Of a stretch of DNA of 64,000 nt, positions 10,286-21,049 are shown in pieces. How positions within the stretch are numbered: the stretch's first letter is position 1; every line of letters starts with the position of its first letter. The stretch is from Welwitschia mirabilis (lineage: Eukaryota > Gnetophyta > Gnetopsida > Welwitschiales), in the NCBI GenBank assembly GCA_051453625.1, contig JBOZIK010000001.1:169914374-169978373 (forward strand), in the 5' to 3' direction. Under the pieces are notes generated by a model. It did not search any database, was not told where the DNA came from, and worked only from the letters and a program-made list of their open reading frames with translations. The position numbers were made by a program, and so were the translations under genes.

Positions 10286-10997
10286 CATTAAACTCTNNNN
10301 NNNNNNCATTTTTCCCTTGGAAAAATTTGAGACTTTAAAGCATTAACCTGTGGTGGATTTCTAGACAACTCTCTAGGGAGTGAGCTAGCCTTTGAGGATT
10401 ATTGAGGAGCGTTTCTTGTTTTTTTCTTTCTTTATTGTAAAGTTATTCTTTTTGTAATGCAAAATTTGTTTTTCTTTAATCTTTATTCATGAGTAATATC
10501 TAATTATGATGCTTAAATAACCTCTTTAACTATCAAGTTTAATTTAGTTACACAAATTCCTCTTCAATACTTAATATTTTAATTACATAGATCTTGAGTG
10601 CTTTAAGAGCCCTTACTTTTTATTGTTATTTAATATTAAACTGTTACTTGAATTCACTATTTATCATATGATGGATGATATTATGCTTTATGAATTAGAT
10701 AGAAAGAACTTGATGGTTTTTATTGTTTTACAGGAAGGTGACTAGATAACTTTGGAGTGAAGGATTGCAGAGTACAAATTGGTGGTACTTTGGAGCTAGT
10801 TTACTTTCCTACTTTCTTTGATGAAGTTCAAACTCTATTTTAAATTTCATTTCTTTTCTGTTTTACTTTTTTATACTTGCATTAAAATTAAAGTTAGTGC
10901 AATTATAGCCAACATCTAATGTTATTCCTAAGAAAGAATAATAACTAAGTTTCTAACTTATATTTAAATCTGGTTCATTGTACTATAAAGTTAATCA

Positions 10998-11552
10998 ATG
11001 TTAGTCAGGGAAGGTTTTAGCATTGGTTAAATTTAATAGAATAGTTGAAGAAAAACATAGAGTGTTCACTTTATTAGCACAATAGGTTTTAGGTTGCAGG
11101 GTCTAAGGAAGTTTTAATAAAAAAATGAAATAATTGTATCTTATTAAATTTATCTTAAGAAAAATAAACCATATAAAATTTTAATTTTTAGTAGAAGTAA
11201 AAATAGAGCAGAGATGAAAAATTTAAAAAAATTTATAAAAAATAATAAAAATACAAAAATGCATTAAAAAAATCAATAGAGTTTGATTTAGTTATAATTC
11301 ATGATCTTGAGTTTAGTTACGCTTGCAAGAAAGTCATTAAACCTACAACATGAAATATCTACTATATAAATGAAGTTTCAGCTGTTAGGTTGGAAAACCA
11401 AACTTAATAATTTGGACTAGTTTATATTTTACTAGATACGGATCACTATTCACTACAAGAATTATAAAAACTAACTAAAATGTTATAAGAATAAAATCAA
11501 ATACTTTTGAAAAGGTCACTATACCAATATTCCTTGTAGTGACACCAAAATA
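10998..11552 (-). other. PBS and leader of element F (first copy)
   Basis: Read on the minus strand, 11552-11530 gives ATTTTGGTGTCACTACAAGG, the PBS, followed by T-rich leader down to 10998. There element A interrupts it. No coding frame. The leader continues at 1455 on the other side of A. Confidence 0.7.
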
Positions 11553-12858
11553 TGATTGTAGCTTTTTAGTGATCCAAATTTATCTAAGTTTATACTCAAA
11601 ATCATTATTCTATAAGGATATATGTGGTAACTTATCAAGAAAAATACAATTATTTATCCTACAAAAAAAGTCATAAGAAAATAAAATCAAAAGTTTGAGA
11701 AGAGGATGATCTCTAATTGATGATGTAAGAAAAGGGAAATTCTTTAAGGATCTAATTTATTTAACTAATTCTCCACCTTTGCTCTAATGATTTCTATATC
11801 CTAAACTTAACAATCAAGTAAGCTTCACTTAAAACTTGTTAATTCCAAACAAATTTTGCAATAATAATAAAAGGAAGAAACATACTTAAGAACTAATCCT
11901 ACTTAAATATTTCTAATGCCAAATGAATTGTATAATAAAAATGAAAAAATTAAAATTAATTCTAGAAACTGTCTTACCTAAATTTTATTAATACAAAATG
12001 ACTTGGTGCATAACAATGAGAGGGTTTAAACCAATTATTTATATTAAAACTAAAATAAATATACATTACATTATTGTATAATAGTGAAGTAAAAAAACTA
12101 CTCGACTAGCATCAAATCATTCCATTCCCAAGAAAGAGTATCAGAGCATCATGGCATCCTAGCCTTCAAGTCTTCCCTATGTTAAGCCAACTAAAATGTG
12201 TTTACAACGGGTACTCAAGGCTCTTTTATAGATGAGAAAAGGCTTGGAGAAACTTCATCAAGATTACATTAGGTGAGGTTGGTGAGTGGTTACATAAGGG
12301 GAGTTACTAAAGTGTGGTTACATAAGAATGAAGTTATAATATTTAGCATATAGCCACAAGGAAAGATTCTTTATCTTATTATGCAAACATGATGATGATG
12401 TATTTTTTGACTACTAATGATGCTACCAATAGATACCATATCATGTATCTTCCACATGATTAACCTCATTGTATCATATTTTGCTATGAATTATTATCCT
12501 ATACTTTTATCAAGTGTTGTAAGGCTTTAAAGATTTACTTAGAATTACTTTTAAATTAGCCCATAAGTGTAAAATGATTAAATTTTTAAATTATTATTAG
12601 AATGTGAGTCTTGTGCAAATTTTTGTTAGAATATTAGTGGAACCAATAGTATTGATTAATAATGCTAGTGTTATTTGCTAAATTATCATAAAGTTAGCAA
12701 CAAACCTGATAATATTAGGGGTAAGTTTATAATTTCATAAAAATAATAAAAAGAATAGAAAACATTAAAACATGGTAAAATAGTTTATTTCAATATTTCT
12801 CCTTATGCTAAATTAATCAATTATACTTACTTGGAATATCAACATTGACATGTAAACA
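11553..12858 (-). repeat. 5' LTR of element F (first copy)
   Basis: About 1.3 kb. On the minus strand it starts TGTTTACATG and ends near ACAATCA, directly before the PBS. The start is alignable with the LTR starts of A, E and G. It lies inside the integrase of G: the frame breaks at 12859 just after GMLPFR. The minus strand has a TATA box at 12221-12232. A second copy of this LTR lies at 13963-15265. Confidence 0.75.
12221..12232 (-). promoter_or_regulatory. TATA box in F LTR
   Basis: TCTATAAAAGAG on the minus strand, in the middle of the LTR where the U3/R promoter is expected. It is conserved in the second copy at 14629-14640. Confidence 0.55.
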
Positions 12859-13299
12859 ACTGGCCTAAAAGGTAACATTCCTAATGGGGTTTTATTTATA
12901 GACTTATATGCACATAAATATTATTAAACTTGTAGTACCAATATTTCCTACTTAAGCTTACCATTTCTTGTAAAATGTTCTTGATTTTTCTATTAATAAC
13001 CTTAACTTATCTACTAGTTTGAAGATGGTAAGAAGTATCAAGTTTGTGAGTAACTCTATGTTTGATAAGTTATTAAGGATTCTAATGAAAAAGTGAGAAC
13101 TAGTACTACTAATCATAAATATTGGACAAGTAAGCCTAGTTAAAATGTATTATTTAATTCACTATAGTTTGGGCATCATTACTTTTATAAGAATAGGCTT
13201 TAAACCACCAAGTAACATCATCTACATGAACTAACATGTATTAGTATCCATTAGAAGAAGGATATGGACCTTAAAAGTTAGTTTCCTATATATCAAAAG
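12859..13299 (-). pseudogene. Integrase remnant of G (first copy)
   Basis: Minus strand. The stretch near 13280 gives YMLVHVDDVTW, where the family has YILVAVDYVSKWVEA. Then come SNDAQTIVN, a pseudo-core, YHLQTSR and VKVINRKIKNILQ, and finally KTPLGMLPFR at the F junction. Stops replace Trp and Gln. It is a duplicate of 15266-15705; the gap at 13300-13399 separates the copies. Confidence 0.75.
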
Positions 13300-13399
13300 N
13301 NNNNNNNNNNNNNNNNNNNNNNNNNNNNNNNNNNNNNNNNNNNNNNNNNNNNNNNNNNNNNNNNNNNNNNNNNNNNNNNNNNNNNNNNNNNNNNNNNNN
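13300..13399. other. Assembly gap, 100 N, flanked by repeats
   Basis: The sequence just before the gap (10980-13299) and just after it (13400-15705) is the same region at roughly 10% difference. The round 100-N length suggests a gap of unknown size. Confidence 0.9.
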
Positions 13400-15705
13400 G
13401 TACTATAAAGTTAATCAATGTTAGTAAGGAAAGGTGGTAGCATTGATTAAATTGAACAGAATAGTTTAAGAAAAACATAGAGCATTCACTTAGTTAGCAT
13501 AATAGGTTTCAGGTTGTAGGGTCTAATAATTTTTTAATAGAAACTTAAAATAACTATATCTTATTAAATTTACCCTAAGAAAAATAAACCATATAAAATT
13601 TTAATTTTTAGTAGAAATAGAAAATAGAGTAGAAATGTAAAATTTACAAAAAATAATAAAAATACAAAAATGCATAAAATAAATCATTAGAGTTTGATTT
13701 AGTTTTAGTTCATAATCTTGAATTCGGTTACACTTGTAAGAAAAGCATTAAACCTACAACATGAAATATCTAATGTATAAATGAAGTTTTAGCAATTAGA
13801 TTAGAAAACCAAACTTAACAATTTGGATCAGTTTATATTTTACTATAAATAGAACACTATCCACTACTATAATTATAAAAACTAACTAAAACATTATAAG
13901 AGTAAAATCAGATACTCTTGAAAAGGTCACTATGCAAATATGTCTGGTAGTGACACCAAAATCTAATTGTAGCTTTGTAGTAATCCAAATTTATCTAAGT
14001 TTACACTCAAAATCATTCTTCTATAAGGATATATATGATAACTTATAAAGAAAAATACAATTATTTTATCTTATAAAAAAACTCAAAAAAAATAAAATTA
14101 AAAGCTTGAGAATAGAATTATCTCCAATTGATGATGCAAGAAAATGGAAATGCTTTAAGGGTCTAATTAATTTAACTAATTCTCCACATTCTCTCTAATG
14201 ATTTCTATATCTTAAACTTGAAAACCAAGTAAGCTCCACTAGAACTTATCAATTTCAAACAAATGTTGTGATTAAATAAAAGGAAGAAACCTACTTAAGA
14301 ACTAATCCTACTTAAATATTTCTAATGCTAAATGAATTGTGTAATAATAATGAAAATATTCAAATTAATTCTAGAAATGATCCTACCTAAATAATATTAA
14401 TACGAAATGATTTTGTGCATAACAATGAGAGGGTTTAAACTACTTATTTATCTTAAAAATAAAAGAAATATACATTACTTATTAAAGAACAGTGAACTGA
14501 AAAAACTACTCGACTAGCATCAAATCATTCCATTTCCAAGAATGATTATTAGAGCATCATGACGCCCTAGCCTTCAAGTCTTCTCTATGTTAAGCCAACC
14601 AAAAGGTGTTTACAATGGGTACTCAAGGCTCTTTTATAGATGAGGGAAGGCTTGGAGAAACTTCATAAAGATTACATTAGTGAGGTTGGTGAGTGGTTAC
14701 ATAAGAGGAGTTACTAAAGGGTGGTTACATAAGGAGGAAATTATAATATTTAGCATAGAGCCACAAGGAAAGATTCATTATCTTATTATGTAAACATGGT
14801 GATGTTGTATCCTTTGACTGCTAATGATGCTGCCAATGGATACTATATCATGTATCTTCCACATGATTAACCTTATTATAACATATTTTGCTATGAAGCA
14901 TTATCCTATACTTCCACCAAGTGTTGTAAGGCTTTAAAGATTTACTTAGAATTAATTTTGACTTATCACATAAGTGTAAAATGATTAACTTTTTAAAATA
15001 TTATTAGAATGTAAGTTTTGCGTAAATTTTCTTTAGAATATTGGTGGCACCAATAGTCTTGACTGATAATGCTAGTGTTGTTTGCTAAATTATCATAGAG
15101 TTAGCAACAAACCTGATAATATTAGGGGTAAGTTTATAATTTCCTAAAAAATAATAAAAATATTAGAAAACATTAAAACATGATAAAATAATTTATTTTA
15201 TGTTTCTCCCTATGCTAAATTAATCAATTATACTTACTTGAAATGTCAATGTTGACATGTAAATAGCTAGCCTAAAAGGTAACATTTCTAATGGGGGTTT
15301 ATTTGTAGACTTATATGCACATAAATATTATTAAACTTGTAATACCAATATTTACTACTTAAGCTTATCATTTTTTCTAAAATGTTCTTGATTTTTCTGT
15401 TAATAACCTTAACTTATCTACTAGTTTGGAGATGGTAAGAAGTAATAGCTTTGTGAGTAATTCTATGTTTAATATGTTATTAAGGATTCTAATGAAAAAG
15501 TAAGAACTAGTACTACTAATCGTAACTCTTGGAAAACTAAGTCTAGTCAAAATGTATTCTTTAATTCACTATAGTTTGAGCATCATTACATTATAAGAAT
15601 AGGCTTTAACCCACTAAGTAACATCGTCTACATAAACTAACATGTATTGTTATCCATTAGAAGAAGGATAAGGACCTTAAAAGTTAGTTTCCTATATATT
15701 AAGAG
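13400..15705 (-). repeat. Second copy of the A-end/F/G junction region
   Basis: Repeats 10980-13299 in the same order: last 18 bases of A's LTR (13400-13417), F leader (13418-13962), F LTR (13963-15265), then G integrase (15266-15705). Because the copy includes the junction with A, it is either a tandem duplication of a composite locus or a second haplotype left in the assembly. The PBS (13941-13961, minus strand TTTTGGTGTCACTACCAGAC) is better preserved than in copy one. Confidence 0.8.
13963..15265 (-). repeat. 5' LTR of element F (second copy)
   Basis: Same length as 11553-12858 and alignable throughout, with the TATA motif at 14629-14640. The starting TG has become TA. The integrase of G begins at 15266. 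Confidence 0.72.
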
Positions 15706-16060
15706 GTTAAAAAATAAGTATGAGATCTAATGGCATCATGTTTCTCCTAGTAAGAATTCCAAGTTTTTGATAGTTTTCACAAGGTTTTTAATAACGATAA
15801 AAGTCTCTAAATATAGAAGATTAATAGATTTCACATTGTAGAATTTTTTTGGATGGTTTTTTTAATAAGAAAATGGCCACCATTAGCTTTAGAATAACAA
15901 AGCTTAATAACATCATAAATTTTAGATTATGGGATGCATCCTTAAATGATTTGATTAGGATTGTATTTGAAAAGATTATTTCAAAAGAAGTATTTTACTT
16001 AGATTAAGAATGTCTTTTTATCATTAAAATTCAAATGAGAAGGTATAATTTTAGAGATCA
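15266..16060 (-). pseudogene. Integrase remnant of G
   Basis: On the minus strand, from about 16000 a decayed HHCC region is followed by YRKLTFKVLILL (core start), NDAQTIVN, HRITHKAITSYHLQTSR and VKVINRKIKNILEK. It ends near the F junction at the family motif before LVYGK. This is the better placed of the two integrase copies because RNase H continues upstream without a gap. Confidence 0.75.
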
Positions 16061-16189
16061 ATTGATTATTAATATTCACATACTAAGGAGTTTCTAAAAT
16101 GATGAAAAGTTGTTCATCAATAATAGAGTCATTAATAGGATCTGAATCATGTAAACAATTTTGAGTAAACCTTGAAAGAGGGTTAGTAA

Positions 16190-16570
16190 CAACATTTTTA
16201 AAATGCTTCTTGTCTTTGATTTCGAAGTTAAATTTTTATAAGAGAAAAATTTATCTAATTAATTTAGGCTTGAGAATCCTTATTATCAAAAAGATATTTA
16301 AGGATAGAATGATTAGTATAAACTATAATCTTAAAATCAAGAATATCTTAGCTAAATTTCTTTAAGGTAAAAACCACTGGAAGAAATTCCTTTTTGATGA
16401 TAGTGTAGTTAAGTTAATTGTCTTTCATGGTTCTACTAGCATAATGGATTACTACTGGTTTTTTCTATACTCTTTGGCCTAATACTATAGCAACAATACA
16501 ATTACTATTATCACACATGGTTGTTTCCAATTAGGTGATTAGATTATTGATGTCATACTAAGTTTTTATT
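16190..16570 (-). pseudogene. RNase H remnant of G (first copy)
   Basis: Minus strand: LKIIVYTNHSILKYLFDNKDS, with YTNH where the family has YTDH, so that Asp is changed. Preceded by KLAIIFTLKKF-like text. Repeated at 17741-18150. Confidence 0.7.
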
Positions 16571-16599
16571 TAAGCTTGTCAAAGGACAATTAATAGTGA

Positions 16600-17640
16600 A
16601 GTATCCATTCAAAATAAGAATCTTTACTAAGAATGTTACAAAGAGGTTTGGAGAATTTTATAAAGTTTTAAATGAATCTCTTATAATATTTTACATGTCT
16701 CAGAAAAGATCAAATTCCTTTCAATTTTTGAGAAATAGGAATATGGTGATCAATGAAACTTTTATAGGATCTACTTAAATTCCTGATCTAAGAATGATAT
16801 GGCTTAAGATTATTCATTTATTGACCATTAAATGAGACATTTAACAGTTTAAAACAAGGTTTTTATCAATACATCTTAATAGAACAAGCTCAATATTATG
16901 AATAAAATTATTTAAATATCTTCTATAAATTAAAAAATTATCCTTAAAGACCTCCACACATGATTCCAATAAGTTAAAAATAATACTACATTAAAATGTG
17001 ATATGAGCTTTTCATAGATTAAATGGCATACATTTATAGGAAAAGATTCCATAATAATAAGTGAAAGTAGTTTTTGGTTGATTTTCAAGGGAAACTTCTA
17101 TTTTCTTATATCCTAGTTATCCCTCCAAAAATTAATGTGGCAAGTCATTCAAGAATTTAATCAGAAATCAAAGAGAAAAATGGTCATTTTTAGTTATAGT
17201 ATTAAGATTTTTTATAATCAATATACTTTTTTTATTTTAAAGTAAGCGTAATAGAAATAAATTAATTATATGTGCTAGGCATTAAGTTTATTTCTAATTT
17301 CTTAGATCTAATTTGTATTGAACTAACTTAATTTCTATCATATATTAGATAGATTATGTTGTTGTTTAAAAAGTCAATAATCTAATTTTTACTAACTCCT
17401 CCAAGGTTGAATTGATTCTTATTTGGGACTTAACGGATAGTTTGGCATTTCCCTCAAGGTAAATGTTATGCATATAAAAATTTAAATCAAAACCTTTAAT
17501 ATTTAAAAGTATCTAAACTAATGCTTTCTTATGTTTTTGTAATAGGACTAGCAAGTCATTCTCTTATGAAGGAGATAAGAATGAGTTAATAACCACTATT
17601 TAAACCTAGTTATCAACTAAAAATACATTCTTGAGATTAC
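16600..17640 (-). pseudogene. Reverse transcriptase remnant of G (first copy)
   Basis: Minus strand. Downstream of a decayed DYRKLN region comes the catalytic box at 16937-16948, which reads FKDN instead of FMDD. Then comes NLVLNC for the family's NLVLNWEKCHF. Both the Met and the second Asp are changed. The 100-N gap at 17641 cuts the upstream end. Confidence 0.72.
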
Positions 17641-17740
17641 NNNNNNNNNNNNNNNNNNNNNNNNNNNNNNNNNNNNNNNNNNNNNNNNNNNNNNNNNNNN
17701 NNNNNNNNNNNNNNNNNNNNNNNNNNNNNNNNNNNNNNNN
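17641..17740. other. Assembly gap, 100 N, flanked by repeats
   Basis: 16280-17640 before the gap is repeated as 17741-18150 plus 19418-20383 after it, at roughly 7% difference by eye. Confidence 0.9.
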
Positions 17741-20383
17741 TTATTATCAAAAAGATATTTAAGGGTAGAATGATTAGTATAAACTACAATCTTAAAATCA
17801 AGAAGATCTTAGCTAAATCTTTCTAAGGTAAAAACTACTAGAAGAAATTCCTTTTTGATGATAGTGTAGTTATGTTAATTGTCATTCATGGATTTACTAG
17901 CATAATGGACTACTATTGGTTTTTTTATATACTATTTTACCTAATACTATAGCAACAACACAATCACTATTATCACACATGATTTCAACTGGTAGTTTCC
18001 AATCAGATGATTAAATTATTAATGTCATACTAAGTTTTTCTTTAAGCTTGTTAATGGACCATTAAGAGTGAAGTGTCCACTCAAAATAAGCATCTTTACT
18101 AAGAATGTTATAAAGAGGTTTGGAGAATTTTCTAAATTTTTAAATGAACCNNNNNNNNNNNNNNNNNNNNNNNNNNNNNNNNNNNNNNNNNNNNNNNNNN
18201 NNNNNNNNNNNNNNNNNNNNNTAGGCTTAGTATAGGGTGAATTAACCAATGAATGTCATAATTTGGAGAGTGTAAGGCAACAATCTAATCAAGCACATAA
18301 ATAAGAAAGAATATACTTTTAATTCCAATCCAATATCTTTAATCAATTTTGTGTTTTTATCATGTAAAAAGGAAAATTGATAATGCAACTATTATAATGT
18401 GCAATGGAAAAATGAAAGAGAGATGAGATGTAAGCCTATGATAACCAAATTTTTGAGCTGTTGTCATCCAACTCAGCCCTTATGACATGTTTCTAATTCA
18501 ATATTAATCTAATAAAATAGTATTAATTAAACTTCAATATAAACCATAAGAGAAATCATAATATTTGAGGAAGAAAGACATTTTATTATATAAATTAAAT
18601 GTCTTACAATACCTCAGCAAGGTAGTGAGTCCTCAATTTCAGAAGCATAGCCTAATCACCAAGAATGATATCTTCTCTACTAAAATGAACCCTTGACTCC
18701 TTGGATGTCTTTGTCACTAATCCTTCAATGCCAAAAAGATGACTAAATTATGCCAAATGGGGGTTTTTATAGCTTTCTAAGGTAGTTACAGGCCAACGAG
18801 GTTGATACAGGTGAAGAGGCATCATTAGATGCAAACTAGACTTTAATTGACTTGGTTAAGTAGAAGTTATGAAACTATCATATTACTGTCATTGTGGGAA
18901 TAACATGTGACATGACATCCCTTCATCATCCAATCATAGCTCACCACATCAGAAACTCGTTGGAGTTCAAATTCAAAAATTAGTGGCTATATTATCCCCT
19001 GTGTCATGGAGACAATGCAAATCACGATAGCCATGTCATCCTTGCCAAGTTAGCCTCCATAAGCTTGCTTCAAATGCCTTCATCCTCTGGGTCATGCCCT
19101 ATGTCGTGAGGACGACATCAAGGACAACAGTCATTTTATTAATGTTTTATTCCACTTTTTGCNNNNNNNNNNNNNNNNNNNNNNNNNNNNNNNNNNNNNN
19201 NNNNNNNNNNNNNNNNNNNNNNNNNNNNNNNNNNNNNNNNNNNNNNNNNNNNNNNNNNNNNNTTGTTTTTTTAGATGAAAATATGGCATTTAAGATCATA
19301 ATTAAATTATTAGATTAGTTTATGATAAAATGCCTGAAAATGACTGAATTGAGTTCTTGTTCCCTGCAAAACATTTCCAATTACACCATTAAAACATGAC
19401 AATTTGGGATCGTAACAAATATTCTACATGTCTCAGAAAAGATCAAATTCCTTTTTATTTTTGAGAAATAGGAATATGATGATCAATCAAACTTTTTCAG
19501 GATCTACTTAAATTTCTTATCTAAGCATGATATGTCCTAAGATTATTCATTTATTGACCATTAAATAAGACATTTAATAGTTTAAAATGAGGTTTTTATC
19601 AATACATCTTAATAGAACAAGCTCAAGATTATGAACAAAATGATTTAAATCTCTTCTATAAATTGGAAAATTATCCATAAAAACCTCCACACATGATTCC
19701 AATAAGTTAAACATAATAATACATTAAAATGTGATATGACCTTTTTAAAGATTAGATGGCTTACATTTATAGGAAAAGATTCCATAAGAATAAGCAAAAT
19801 TAGTTTTTTGTTGATTTTGAAGGGAAACTTATATTTTTTTATATCCTAATTATCCATTGAAAAAGTAATACAAAGGATGTGTGGCAAGTGGTTCAAGAAT
19901 TTAATTAGAAAATTAAGATAAAAATGGTTATGTTTAGTTATAGTATCAAGTTTTTTTAATAATCAATGTATTTTTTTGTTTTAAAGTAAGTGTAATAGAA
20001 ATAAAATAATTATATATGCTAGGCATTAAGTTGATTTCTAATTTCTTAGATATAATTTGTATTGAATTAACTTACTTTCTATCATATATTAGATAGATTA
20101 TGTCATTGTTTAAAAAGTTAATAATTTTATTTTACTAACTCCTCCGGGGTTGAATTGATTCTCCTTTGGGACTTAACAGATATTTTGGCATTTTCCTTAA
20201 GGTAGATGTTATGCATATAAATACTTAAATCAATGCCTTTAATATTTAAAAGTATTTAAACTAATGCTTTCTAGTGTTTTTTTAATAGGACTAGCAAGTC
20301 ATTCTCTTGCAAAGGAGATAAGGATGAGTTAATAACCACTATATAAACCTAGTTATCAACTAAAAAGACATACTTAAGATTAC
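17741..20383 (-). repeat. Second copy of G RNase H/RT with an insertion
   Basis: Repeats 16280-17640 in the same orientation but is interrupted between 18150 and 19418 by gap sequence and an unrelated LTR-like insert. The RT box at 19670-19681 reads FMDN here, with Met kept and only the last Asp changed. Copy one has FKDN. Text continues past 20383 into the upstream part of G, so this copy is the one joined to gag. Confidence 0.8.
18222..19417 (-). mobile_element. LTR-like insertion in second G copy (probable solo LTR)
   Basis: About 1.2 kb, absent from the otherwise matching first copy. The right edge is sharp: plus strand GATCGTAACA, then AATATT, which continues the RT text. On the minus strand it starts TGTTACGATCCCAAATTGTC and resembles the LTR start of element C (TGATGCTCTACCAAACTGTA). 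It also holds decayed pairs of the GATGAC-type motif of the C/D family. Its left edge is in the N run 18151-18221, and a 100-N gap lies at 19163-19262. Solo LTR status is inference. Confidence 0.6.
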
Positions 20384-20483
20384 TAGGCTTAATTTCTAAT
20401 TTAATACTTGAATCATGCTTCATGGATGAGGACATAGTGAAAACATTTTGAATAAGAAGAGATAACTCAAGATTAAGAGATAA

Positions 20484-20503
20484 TAATAATAATAACAATA
20501 ATG
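20484..20503 (+). repeat. Short TAA/ATA microsatellite
   Basis: Run of ATAATAATAATAACAATAAT next to the organellar insert. Nothing else of note. Confidence 0.6.
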
Positions 20504-20540
20504 GTTGTACCCAAAAAATGTAAGTCTACATCTCAAAATA

Positions 20541-20629
20541 GCGTCAGCTTTCATACATGGTCTTACAACTTTGTAGAGACCTGTTTTTTTGGTAAACAGT
20601 CGCCCGAGCCTGGTCACTGTAATCTCCTC
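20541..20629 (-). pseudogene. Fragment of organellar (plastid-type) 23S rRNA
   Basis: On the minus strand 89 bases read as bacterial/plastid-type large-subunit rRNA: CAGTGACCAGGCTCGGGCGA, CTGTTTACCAAAAA, CAGGTCTC, then GTAAGACCATGTATG and GCTGACGC. This matches the conserved domain that follows GGGGTCGCAGTGACCAGG in plastid 23S rRNA, with changes mostly G to A and C to T. Sequence on both sides is ordinary AT-rich element G (between protease and RT). It is best read as nuclear plastid DNA (NUPT), though mitochondrial origin cannot be fully excluded by eye. It is not a functional rRNA gene. The short minus-strand ORF covering it has no meaning. Confidence 0.85.
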
Positions 20630-20639
20630 ATCATTACTC

Positions 20640-21020
20640 AGGTGTTATTTCATGGAATTAAAAACATTTAGTTCAAAATTCATATTTTCAAATTATATTT
20701 TCATAATAACATTCCTATGGTTGATCAAATAATTAGAGGTTACAAAGAAAGATCTTTCTAAAATGATAAGAGCTATGGAATTGATCATTCTATTCATTTG
20801 TAAGACTACAAAATCCACAAAGAAGTATAAATTATTCACTTAAATAATGACATATTTTACTACACCTAGAGATGATTGTAATGAATTCTCAACTAGTTGA
20901 AGTTGAAGTCTACCACTTTTAAGACCATATAAATCAAGTTTCTTGTAGATGTAATATGGTAAAAATTTAACACTAGGTCCTAAATCTAACAAGGTTTACT
21001 TGATATATTAACCTTTAACG
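20640..21020 (-). pseudogene. Retropepsin remnant of G
   Basis: Minus strand: LLDLGPSVKFLPYYIYKKLDL keeps the active-site DLG. It is followed by LQLVENSLQSSLGVV, then VDFVVLQMN, ALIILERSFFVTSNYLINH and FENMNFELNVFN. This is the full order of an Athila-type protease with few stops, better preserved than most domains of G. Confidence 0.82.
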
Positions 21021-21049
21021 GTAATGATAATAGTTAAACATCATAAATA

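Larger units (their letters stand above)
1456..10997 (+). mobile_element. Ty3/gypsy (Athila-type) element A, near full length
   Basis: A complete but decayed LTR retrotransposon on the plus strand. The order is 5' LTR (1456-3395), PBS, leader, gag, protease, RT, RNase H, truncated integrase, long 3' non-coding part, polypurine stretch, 3' LTR (9747-10997). The LTRs begin TGTTAAC (TATTAAC in the left copy) and differ from each other at about one base in five by eye, so the insertion is old. The flanks are ATGCC on the left (1451-1455) and ATGTT on the right (10998-11002). They differ only by C/T changes, which fits a 5-bp target duplication. A sits in the leader of minus-strand element F. It is the same family as E. 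Confidence 0.88.
9747..10997 (+). repeat. 3' LTR of element A
   Basis: About 1.25 kb, starts TGTTAACGTG and ends near TTAATCA. It is the partner of 1456-3395 and of the minus-strand LTR of E (46286-47612). It contains the U3 minisatellite (10111-10240), a 10-N gap (10297-10306) and a TATA box. The last 18 bases are repeated at 13400 after an N gap. Confidence 0.88.

Noticed and set aside
20420-20617. 65-codon minus-strand ORF
   Set aside because: It is a chance frame through the rRNA fragment and a TAA microsatellite.
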